This document shows positions 18,698 to 25,157 of a DNA stretch of 64,000 nucleotides, piece by piece. A program made the translations under genes and the position numbers. The first letter of the stretch is position 1. The number at the start of each line of letters is the position of its first letter. Where the stretch lies: NCBI RefSeq assembly GCF_003945325.1, contig NZ_AP019307.1, positions 1,674,001-1,738,000 of the forward strand, in the 5' to 3' direction. The notes under the pieces were generated by a model, which had not been told where the DNA came from, ran no database searches, and saw nothing but the letters and a program-made list of their open reading frames with translations. Origin of the DNA: Nocardioides baekrokdamisoli. Its GTDB lineage: Bacteria; Actinomycetota; Actinomycetes; Propionibacteriales; Nocardioidaceae.

Positions 18698-18784
18698 TTC
18701 GTCCACAGGTGGTCTAGTCATCCACAGGTTATGCACGATCTGTGGAGAATTACACGTGTGTAGTTCTCCACATGACAGTCCACA
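18698..18784. promoter_or_regulatory. Cluster of DnaA-box-like sequences with a 32-bp palindrome
   Basis: Within 87 bases there are six 9-mers close to the DnaA box (TTATCCACA or TTGTCCACA): TCGTCCACA at 18699-18707, TCATCCACA at 18718, TTATGCACG at 18729, TGTGGAGAA at 18741 (reverse of TTCTCCACA), TTCTCCACA at 18764 and CAGTCCACA at 18776. The fourth and fifth are the arms of a palindrome, 18741-18772, whose centre is ACACGTGTG. The cluster lies between the 3' ends of convergent crgA and the rhomboid gene, so it is unlikely to be a promoter. Possible role: DnaA binding or titration, about 28 kb from oriC. Confidence 0.6.
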
Positions 18785-18808
18785 GCTGTGTACAAGTCGT
18801 GCTGTCGA

Positions 18809-19636
18809 TCAGCGCTGGAGGATGCGGCGGCGTCGCCCGAGAGGCGTGTACGCGTACAGCGCGCCGATCGCGAGGCCCGTGAGCAGCCCGCCGATGTGGC
18901 CCTGCCACGACACGACGTTGTGCAGCGCGAAGGTCAGGACCAGGTTCAGAGCGAGAACCGACCCCAGTTGCTGCAGGGGTAGCCCCCGACGAATGAAGAG
19001 GACGACGAGGATCCCGAGCAGTCCGAAGATCGCTCCTGAGGCCCCCAACGTGTAGCCCACCTGCGGTCCTGCTGCCACAACCAGGAGCGATCCGCCGAGA
19101 CCGCACACGAGATACGCCACGAGATAGCGCCAGCGCCCAAGGGCCTGCTCCACCAGAGGCCCGATCATCCACAGCGAGATCATGTTCGTGGCGATGTGCC
19201 ACGCCTGTTGATGGGTGAACGCCGAGGTGATCAGCTCCCAAGGGCCGCCATGCCATACGCCTGGCGCGAACGTGCCGCCGTAAGCAGCGCATCCAGCGCT
19301 GTCGAAGCCCAGCCGTGGATAACCCTGAGAGGAGCAGTAGTCGGCCAGGTGCAGGCTCAACAGGTGAGCCACAGACGGCGCGATCAGGATCAGTGCCCAC
19401 ACGGCCAGGTTGATCCCGATCAGCGCGTACGTCACCACAGGTCCCGAGGGCCCGAAGTTCAGCGGTCGGCCCTGACGGACCGACCGCTGACCCTCGCGTA
19501 CGCACTCCGGGCACTGAAAACCCACAGCCGCCGACTTCATGCAGTCGGGGCAGATCGGCCGCTCGCACCGTTGGCACCGGATGTGGGACTCCCGGTCGGT
19601 GTGCCGATAACAAACCGGCGCGGCCTCAACGCTCAT
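18809..19636 (-). CDS. Rhomboid family intramembrane serine protease with zinc-finger N-terminus
   Basis: A 275-residue protein. The N-terminal ~55 residues carry paired Cys/His (CYRHTDRESHIRCQRCERPI, then CPDC and CPEC), a B-box-like zinc-binding domain. Six membrane helices follow, with the rhomboid Ser in GASGAIFGLLG and the catalytic His in SWQGHIGGLLTG; the conserved HQQAWHIATNMISLW segment is also there. Rhomboids cut membrane-protein substrates within the bilayer; substrate unknown. Next to ppiA, same strand, 5 bp apart. Confidence 0.9.
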   Translation of the reverse strand: MSVEAAPVCYRHTDRESHIRCQRCERPICPDCMKSAAVGFQCPECVREGQRSVRQGRPLNFGPSGPVVTYALIGINLAVWALILIAPSVAHLLSLHLADYCSSQGYPRLGFDSAGCAAYGGTFAPGVWHGGPWELITSAFTHQQAWHIATNMISLWMIGPLVEQALGRWRYLVAYLVCGLGGSLLVVAAGPQVGYTLGASGAIFGLLGILVVLFIRRGLPLQQLGSVLALNLVLTFALHNVVSWQGHIGGLLTGLAIGALYAYTPLGRRRRILQR

Positions 19637-19641
19637 CGAGG

Positions 19642-20190
19642 TCAGATGATCTCGACGGAGTTGATGACGACGTCCTCGACCGGGCGGTCGCCCGGTCGGG
19701 TCGCCACGACACCGATGGCGTCGACGACGGCGCGCGACGCGTCATCGGCGACCTCGCCGAAGATCGTGTGCTTGCCGGTCAACCACGGCGTGGCCGCGAC
19801 GGTGATGAAGAACTGCGAGCCGTTGGTGCCGCGACCGCCGTGCGAGCCCGCGTTGGCCATGGCCAGCAGGTACGGCTTGGTGAAGGCGAGGTCGTTCTGG
19901 ACCTCGTCGTTGAAGTTGTAGCCCGGGCCGCCGGTGCCGGTGCCCTGCGGGCAACCGCCCTGGAGCATGAAGTCGGCGATGACGCGGTGGAAGACGAGAC
20001 CGTCGTAGAACGGACCCTCACCAACCGAACCCTCGCGCGGCGAGGGGAAGTACGGGCCCTCGGGGGAGACCGTCACCGGGTTGCCGGTGGCCAGACCGAC
20101 GAAGCTGTCGACGGTACGCGGCGCGTGGTCCGGGAACAGGTTGACGGCGATGTCGCCCTTGGACGTGTGGAAGATGGCCTGGGTTGCCAT
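19642..20190 (-). CDS. ppiA: Cyclophilin-type peptidyl-prolyl cis-trans isomerase
   Basis: A 182-residue protein without signal peptide, so cytosolic. Active-site motifs FHRVIADFMLQGG (catalytic Arg) and GSQFFITV are intact, followed by WLTGKHTIFGEV. The ATG at 20190 has AGAAGGGC upstream, which decides the start against an in-frame ATG 36 bases earlier. Cyclophilins speed proline isomerisation in protein folding. It is the conserved neighbour of rhomboid and crgA in many actinobacteria. Confidence 0.93.
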   Translation of the reverse strand: MATQAIFHTSKGDIAVNLFPDHAPRTVDSFVGLATGNPVTVSPEGPYFPSPREGSVGEGPFYDGLVFHRVIADFMLQGGCPQGTGTGGPGYNFNDEVQNDLAFTKPYLLAMANAGSHGGRGTNGSQFFITVAATPWLTGKHTIFGEVADDASRAVVDAIGVVATRPGDRPVEDVVINSVEII

Positions 20191-20276
20191 GACGTGCCCT
20201 TCTGCTGTCTGCATTGACGCCCACATCCTTCCACGGCCCCCTGACGGCTGGTCCGGGGATGTGGTGGGATGGGGGG

Positions 20277-20543
20277 ATGAAGTTCGTGAAGCTCCTGCTC
20301 GGGTCAGGCCTGATCGCCGGTATCGCGTACCTGCTCTACCAGCAGTGGCACGACGAGTCCGCCGGGGCAGCCGAGTGGATCTCGACCGGTCCGGCGGAGC
20401 GTACGTCCTCGGCCGTCCAGTCGATCCCGCAGACCGAGGACGAACTGGCCTTCAGCGACGCCGAGGAAGAAGGCTGGCCCGACGTCAAGGACCCGTTCGA
20501 GGGTCAGGACCCGTTGACCGCGCCCTTGCCCGAGGACATCTGA
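20277..20543 (+). CDS. Small single-pass membrane protein with acidic tail, unknown function
   Basis: An 88-residue protein: Met-Lys-Phe start, one membrane helix (~5-22, LLLGSGLIAGIAYLLYQQ), then an acidic Ser/Pro-rich cytosolic or external tail (EDELAFSDAEEEGWPDVKD). No family recognised. Its last 40 bases overlap the 3' end of the opposing DUF3817 gene. Codon use is like that of its neighbours. Probably real because of the membrane helix and the GGGGGG just before the ATG. Confidence 0.6.
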   Translation: MKFVKLLLGSGLIAGIAYLLYQQWHDESAGAAEWISTGPAERTSSAVQSIPQTEDELAFSDAEEEGWPDVKDPFEGQDPLTAPLPEDI

Positions 20544-20881
20544 GCCGCTTCGGCTTCTTCCTTGATCCAGGGCTGTACGCGCTCCTCGACGAGGCGCTCG
20601 ACCCAGAAGATCAGGCCCGGCACCAGGCCCGCGATCAGCAGCACCGCGAGGAACCGCAATGTCCAGCCTGCGTGCCGGCTGAGGACGAACGCGACGATCA
20701 CGTACACGATGTAGATGAAGCCGTGTCCGGTGAAGACGAGTCGGTCCCAGGTGGAGCAGAAGTGCTGCAGTGAGCTGCCGTCGGTGACCGCGTACTTGCC
20801 GATCAGGAAGATCGTGCCGAGCAGCAGCAGTACGCCGACGATGTAGGCCAGCGGACGGTAGAGGTTGAAGAGCTTCTTCAC
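20504..20881 (-). CDS. DUF3817 family integral membrane protein
   Basis: A 125-residue protein with three membrane helices (~10-29, 52-70, 74-95) and the DUF3817 layout: LFNLYRPLAYIVGVLLLLG at the start, HGFIYIVYVIVAF in the middle, FWVERLVEERV near the end. Function unknown; family members often sit near respiratory-chain genes, and here SURF1 is directly upstream. GTG start overlaps the SURF1 stop (4 bp). Its 3' end overlaps the facing small gene by 40 bases. Confidence 0.85.
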   Translation of the reverse strand: MKKLFNLYRPLAYIVGVLLLLGTIFLIGKYAVTDGSSLQHFCSTWDRLVFTGHGFIYIVYVIVAFVLSRHAGWTLRFLAVLLIAGLVPGLIFWVERLVEERVQPWIKEEAEAAQMSSGKGAVNGS

Positions 20882-21573
20882 GACTCAGAGGGTACGGGTG
20901 TCGCGGTCATGTCCCGGACTTGTCGCGACCAGATGAACGCCGCGAAACACGCGAAGAACCACCACTCGATGGCATAGAGCCAGTTCCGCAGGCCGGTCCA
21001 GAAGTCCGCCTTCGGCAGCGTCGGCTCGGGTACCGCCGTCATCCACCCCGGCGGCGCGGACGCCACCACGTACGCGTCCAGCAGGGGCGTCGACGCGAAC
21101 GCTGCGGTGAGACCGTTCGACATCACCGGGAGTACGCGGCCCTGCGCCGGGTCGATCGAGGACTGGTCCGGCTGGAGCCAGCCGACGACATCCGCCGTCA
21201 ACGGGCTACCCACCCAGGAACGGTCCTCGGGCCGGTCGGTGGCTCCACGGACGACGTAGATCGAGGAGTCGCCGGAGCGTACGGCTGTGGCCACCCAGTA
21301 GCCGGAGCCCGCGTGGACGAAGACCGTCGAGGACGGCACCCATTGGCCCGTCACCCGCACCGGTCGACCGAACTCGGAGGCGGGGAACGAGGCTCCCGGC
21401 GCGATCACCGACGCCAGCGGTGCCGGAGCGGCGTGTGCATACTCGTGGGACTGCGTGCTCTTGCGGCCGTCGCCGACGTTCCACTGCCAGATCCCGAGGA
21501 TGACCGCCGCGGCCACAGCGGCGAGGCCGAGTGCATGCACACCCCACAGGCGGGGGTGGAGAGCAGCGATCAC
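20878..21573 (-). CDS. SURF1 family cytochrome c oxidase assembly protein
   Basis: A 231-residue protein with the SURF1 topology: an N-terminal membrane helix (~12-29, ending GIWQWN), a periplasmic domain containing GRPVRVTGQWVPSS and VGWLQPDQSS, and a C-terminal helix preceded by NWLYAIEWWFFACFAAFIW. SURF1 assists assembly of the haem-copper oxidase. Starts with GTG at 21573 and is translationally coupled to DUF3817. Divergent from fprA. Confidence 0.88.
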   Translation of the reverse strand: MIAALHPRLWGVHALGLAAVAAAVILGIWQWNVGDGRKSTQSHEYAHAAPAPLASVIAPGASFPASEFGRPVRVTGQWVPSSTVFVHAGSGYWVATAVRSGDSSIYVVRGATDRPEDRSWVGSPLTADVVGWLQPDQSSIDPAQGRVLPVMSNGLTAAFASTPLLDAYVVASAPPGWMTAVPEPTLPKADFWTGLRNWLYAIEWWFFACFAAFIWSRQVRDMTATPVPSES

Positions 21574-21704
21574 GCGGCGAGCGTACGCGGGCCTCGGCTG
21601 GCTCGTTCCATCGCCGGACGACGAATCGGGAGGCGGGCCGTACCGCCGGTACCCTCAACGGTGGTTTTGCACGACCAGAGGCAGCCACGGAGGTAGTAGG
21701 ACAC

Positions 21705-23048
21705 ATGCGCAACATCCGCGTCGCAGTCATCGGCGCCGGCCCTGCCGGCATCTACGCCAGTGACATCCTCTGTCGCGAGCACGAGGGTGCGACCGTCGAC
21801 ATCTTCGACCGGCTGCCGGCCCCGTACGGACTCGTCCGGTACGGCGTGGCCCCCGACCACCCGCGCATCAAGGAGATCATCAAGGCTCTGCGCCGCGTCC
21901 TGGGCAACGAGCGGATCCGCTTCTTCGGCAACGTCGAGTTCGGCAAGGACCTGAGCGTCGACGACATCCACGAGTTCTACGACGCGGTCATCTACGCCAC
22001 CGGCGCGATCGGTGACAAGGAGCTCACCATCCCGGGCATCGACCTGCCGGAGTCGCACGGCGCGGCCGACTTCGTCAGCTGGTACGCCGGGCACCCGGAC
22101 TACCCGCTCGAGTGGCCGCTCGAGGCCGACGCGGTTGCCGTCCTCGGCGCCGGCAACGTGGCGCTCGACGTCGCCCGCATGCTCGCGAAGACCGCGGACG
22201 AGCAACTCGTCACCGAGATCTCCGACAACATCTACCAGGGCCTGGCGAAGAACCCGGCGAAGAAGATCCACGTCTTCGCCCGCCGCGGGCCGGCACACAT
22301 CAAGTTCTCCCCGATGGAGCTGCGCGAGCTGTCGCACAGCCCGAACGTCGACGTCTTCGTCACCGAGGAGGGCTTCCAGATCGACGACGCCGGTCAGGCC
22401 GAGATCGGCAAGCACAAAGCCACCAAGCTCGTGGTCGACGGCCTGCTCAAGTACCTCGAGTCCGAGGGCACCGGCGCTCCGCACCAGATCCACATCCACA
22501 TGATGCAGAACCCGGTCGAGGTCCTCGGCGAGGACGGTCATGTCGTCGCCCTCCGCACCGAGGTCACCGAGTACCAGGGCGATGGCTCGGTCAAGGGCAC
22601 CGGCGAATTCATCGACACGCCCGTCCAGGCCGTCTACCGCGCCATCGGTTACCGCTCCGACGCGCTGCCCGGCGTACCTTTCGACAACCGCGACGACGTC
22701 ATCCCCAACATCGAGGGGCGCGTCACCGACGAGGACGGCCAACACATCGCCGGTACGTACGCCACCGGCTGGATCAAGCGCGGTCCGGTCGGTCTCATCG
22801 GCCACACCAAGTCGGACGCCACCGAGACGATCCGTCACCTGATGGAGGACCTCGACCAGCTTCCGGTCCCGATCCACGGGTCGCCGGACGCCGTCCTGGA
22901 GAACCTCGCCGCCAAGGGTGTCGAGTTCACCACCTCGGAGGGCTGGGACAAGCTCGACGCGTACGAGATCGCGCTCGGTGAGCCGCAGGGCCGCGAGCGG
23001 GTCAAGGTGCAGTCACGCGACGAGATGATGCGGGTCTCGCGCGGCTGA
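21705..23048 (+). CDS. fprA: Ferredoxin/NADP+ reductase FprA (adrenodoxin-reductase type)
   Basis: A 447-residue flavoprotein. The FAD motif VIGAGPAGIYASDIL is at residues ~7-21, RLPAPYGLVRYGVAPDH is the family hallmark, and the NADP-binding segment is GAGNVALDVARML. YATGWIKRGPVGLIGHTKSDA near residue 350 is also diagnostic. It passes electrons between NADPH and ferredoxin. Start at ATG 21705 with GGAGG upstream; an in-frame upstream extension overlaps SURF1 and is rejected. Followed by a strong bidirectional terminator. Confidence 0.95.
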   Translation: MRNIRVAVIGAGPAGIYASDILCREHEGATVDIFDRLPAPYGLVRYGVAPDHPRIKEIIKALRRVLGNERIRFFGNVEFGKDLSVDDIHEFYDAVIYATGAIGDKELTIPGIDLPESHGAADFVSWYAGHPDYPLEWPLEADAVAVLGAGNVALDVARMLAKTADEQLVTEISDNIYQGLAKNPAKKIHVFARRGPAHIKFSPMELRELSHSPNVDVFVTEEGFQIDDAGQAEIGKHKATKLVVDGLLKYLESEGTGAPHQIHIHMMQNPVEVLGEDGHVVALRTEVTEYQGDGSVKGTGEFIDTPVQAVYRAIGYRSDALPGVPFDNRDDVIPNIEGRVTDEDGQHIAGTYATGWIKRGPVGLIGHTKSDATETIRHLMEDLDQLPVPIHGSPDAVLENLAAKGVEFTTSEGWDKLDAYEIALGEPQGRERVKVQSRDEMMRVSRG

Positions 23049-23063
23049 CCAGTCGCTGCATCC

Positions 23064-23105
23064 GAAGGCCCGCCCCTAGAACCCAAGTAGTGGAGGCGGG
23101 CCTTC
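23064..23105. terminator. Bidirectional rho-independent terminator
   Basis: An 11-bp perfect stem, GAAGGCCCGCC and GGCGGGCCTTC, with a 20-base loop. It separates the convergent fprA and SPFH genes. Confidence 0.85.
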
Positions 23106-23119
23106 GGCGTTTCGCAGGA

Positions 23120-24040
23120 CTACTTGGTGGCCGACGGGATCACGACGCCGCTGCCGGAACCCGGCCAGCACGAGAAGCCTGCCGGCGGGACGAAGGCACC
23201 AGCGGCGAGCTCGTCAAGACACTTCGAGACCAGGACGGCCGGATCGCGCAGGCTCGCTGCCAGCAGCTGGTTCGCCTTGGCCTGGGCACGCGCGGTCTGC
23301 TCGGCCTGGATTGCCTGCTCTGTCTTCGCAGCCTGCGCCACGATGCTGTTGATGCGCTGCTCCGTCGCCGGCGAGTACTGGATGCCCGCGACCGTGACGC
23401 CGTCCAGGACGACCAGTGGTTCACCGGTTGCGTCCTTGACGCGGTCGATCATCGACGCGGTGATCGCCTTGCCCATCTCCGCGTAGTTCGGTGAGAAGCT
23501 CAGCGCCGTGATGTTCGCCGTCGGGTTGTAGCTGGAGAAGACCTGATTCACCGCCGCCTTGAACTGGGTGTCGACAACGGCGTCGCGCAGACTCTCGGCC
23601 GGGTTGTCCGAGCGGTAGTTGGCATAGATGTAGTCAGCCGCCGTCGGGTCGACGTGCCAGCGGATCGTGGCAGACACGCTCGCGGTGTTGCCGTCGCCGA
23701 GGCGCACGGGCAGGGCATTGTTGTCGGAATAGGTGTCGGTGAAGATCGTCTCGTTGATCTTGGTGACTGACTGCCACGGCCATTTCAGGTGCAGTCCGGC
23801 GCCGATCTCGCCGGTCGGCCGGCCGAAGGCGGTGACGACTCCGATCTCCTTCGCGTGAACCTGTACGACGGTCGATCCGATGAGGATCACCCCGCTGACC
23901 ACGATCGGGATGACGGCGAGGAACCGTAGCGGCTTGCGTGGCGACGCCGCCGCGCGTACGCCGGGGAAGCCGTTGATCGGCCGCAGCCACAGGAAGACGC
24001 CGACGGCGATGAAGAGGACGGAGAAGACGAGAGCACCCAC
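23120..24040 (-). CDS. SPFH/Band 7 domain membrane protein
   Basis: A 306-residue protein. Two hydrophobic N-terminal segments (~1-18 and ~40-60) are followed by an SPFH domain from about residue 65 (EIGVVTAFGRPTGEIGAGLH) and an alpha-helical Ala/Gln/Glu-rich region (QAAKTEQAIQAEQTARAQAK, ~230-255). A Gly/Pro-rich tail with two Cys ends the protein. SPFH proteins form large membrane ring assemblies that scaffold proteases or microdomains. Unlike most, no NfeD partner gene is adjacent. Confidence 0.85.
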   Translation of the reverse strand: MGALVFSVLFIAVGVFLWLRPINGFPGVRAAASPRKPLRFLAVIPIVVSGVILIGSTVVQVHAKEIGVVTAFGRPTGEIGAGLHLKWPWQSVTKINETIFTDTYSDNNALPVRLGDGNTASVSATIRWHVDPTAADYIYANYRSDNPAESLRDAVVDTQFKAAVNQVFSSYNPTANITALSFSPNYAEMGKAITASMIDRVKDATGEPLVVLDGVTVAGIQYSPATEQRINSIVAQAAKTEQAIQAEQTARAQAKANQLLAASLRDPAVLVSKCLDELAAGAFVPPAGFSCWPGSGSGVVIPSATK

Positions 24041-24092
24041 CGCACGAACTTCTCACGCTGTGGTTTGCGCCGCGCGTGGACGCGCCGACCGG

Positions 24093-24164
24093 CTATTTCT
24101 TGCGGCTGAACTTCGCCAGATTGAACCCGTAGCCCCGCCAGAGCTGGTCGTTGAGGTCGACGAA
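24093..24164 (-). pseudogene. Truncated copy of the DUF5808 gene (C-terminal 23 codons)
   Basis: Read on the minus strand this gives ...LWRGYGFNLAKFSRKK and a TAG stop, closely matching the intact copy at 24955-25134 (...GWGYAFNLATFSRKK). The reading frame is closed by TGA three codons upstream, so the N-terminal part is missing. The DNA similarity between the copies runs for about 50 bases. The break point is directly next to the toxin-antitoxin operon. Confidence 0.75.
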
Positions 24165-24193
24165 TGTTTGCTGTCATTGCTAGCATTGCTGTC

Positions 24194-24469
24194 GTGGCCA
24201 CGATCACCGTCCGTCAGCTCTCTGACGACACCCACGCCCGCCTACGGATGAGGGCGGCCGAGCATGGTCGTTCGGTGGAGGCCGAGGTGCGAGCGATCCT
24301 CGATGAGGTTGTGGAGCCGCCACGAGTCGACTTCAGTTGGAGAGACGACCTGTTGGCGCTCGGCGACAAGTACGGCGACGCAGGCCTGGAACTCGAAAGC
24401 CTCATTCCGCCTCGGACGGGAAATGCCTGGGACTCTCCACGCATCCCCGACTTCTCCGACTTCGAATGA
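24194..24469 (+). CDS. FitA-like ribbon-helix-helix antitoxin
   Basis: About 91 residues from the GTG at 24194. The first ~40 residues are a ribbon-helix-helix DNA-binding domain of the FitA/VapB type (ITVRQLSDDTHARLRMRAAE, then GRSVEAEVRAILDE). The C-terminal half, acidic and aromatic (PRIPDFSDFE), should wrap the toxin. It neutralises the PIN-domain RNase encoded next and represses its own operon. The short inverted repeat ATTGCTAGCATTGCT just before the start (from 24176) is a candidate operator. The stop overlaps the toxin start by 4 bp. Confidence 0.85.
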   Translation: MATITVRQLSDDTHARLRMRAAEHGRSVEAEVRAILDEVVEPPRVDFSWRDDLLALGDKYGDAGLELESLIPPRTGNAWDSPRIPDFSDFE

Positions 24470-24879
24470 TCGTCGTCGATACCAACGTTCTCTCCGAGCT
24501 CATGAAAGGGACGCAAGCGCGCAGCGCGCGAGTGACGTCGTGGCTCGGAGAGCAGGACAAGCGACCAGTGACCGCCGTTGTCTGCCTGGCTGAACTCCTT
24601 GAAGGTGCGCACAGGCTCGTCCCGGGACGCCGTCGCGAAGCCTTGCTCGCCGCGATCGGTGAAGCGGTCAGCCTGCTCGCCGGGGTGCTCCCCTTCAACG
24701 AACCGTGCGCCGAGGCGTACGCGATGGTGGTCGCATCGCGACGGACCATGGGGCGCCCCATCAGCATCCCGGACGCGCAGATCGCGGCGATCGCGCTCGT
24801 CAATGGTGCGACGCTGGTCACGCGGAACACGAAGGACTTCGCAGGTCTGGGGATCACGCTCGTCAACCCCTGGGACTGA
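24466..24879 (+). CDS. FitB/VapC-like PIN-domain toxin ribonuclease
   Basis: A 137-residue PIN protein. Acidic metal-binding residues appear in the right order: VVDTNVLSELM (first Asp), VCLAELLEGAHR (Glu), SIPDAQIAAIA (Asp) and TRNTKDFAGLGI (Asp). PIN toxins of this group cut tRNA or rRNA when the antitoxin is lost. ATG overlaps the antitoxin stop (ATGA), so the module is complete and probably active. It lies in a region with signs of insertion (see the DUF5808 remnant). Confidence 0.9.
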   Translation: MIVVDTNVLSELMKGTQARSARVTSWLGEQDKRPVTAVVCLAELLEGAHRLVPGRRREALLAAIGEAVSLLAGVLPFNEPCAEAYAMVVASRRTMGRPISIPDAQIAAIALVNGATLVTRNTKDFAGLGITLVNPWD

Positions 24880-24900
24880 CGCCTTTTGGGGCCGCGCGAC

Positions 24901-24952
24901 GGCTCTCGTGCGCATCTCCGGGGGCTATGACCCCCGCTGGTGCGCACGAGCC
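24901..24952. terminator. Terminator-like double hairpin between toxin and DUF5808 genes
   Basis: Outer arms GGCTCTCGTGCGCA and TGCGCACGAGCC pair with one bulge; an inner hairpin GGGGG-CTATGA-CCCCC sits in the loop. Placed between convergent genes, it could terminate both. Confidence 0.7.
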
Positions 24953-24954
24953 GG

Positions 24955-25134
24955 CTACTTCTTGCGGCTGAACGTCGCGAGGTTGAACGCATAGCCCCAG
25001 CCGTACGCCCGCGGGACGACGAATTTGTCGTTCTCCGGGTCCCACCAGGTCTTCTTCTCGCGCTGCATCGTCGGCCTGTTCCAGTTGTACGGAATGCCGA
25101 GGAACGTGCCGGTCTTGTCTCCGTTGGATGCCAT
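24955..25134 (-). CDS. DUF5808 family small protein
   Basis: A 59-residue protein, ATG at 25134 to TAG at 24955. It reads MASNGDKTGTFLGIPYNW, then a basic RPTMQREKKTWWDPEN stretch, and ends GWGYAFNLATFSRKK. The pattern GTFLG.PY.WRRPT, W.P, GWGY..N is that of DUF5808, small actinobacterial proteins of unknown function. No membrane helix or signal. A truncated second copy lies 0.9 kb away on the same strand, on the far side of the toxin-antitoxin pair. Confidence 0.85.
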   Translation of the reverse strand: MASNGDKTGTFLGIPYNWNRPTMQREKKTWWDPENDKFVVPRAYGWGYAFNLATFSRKK

Positions 25135-25157
25135 GCCTCGAGCCTACGGACCGGTGC

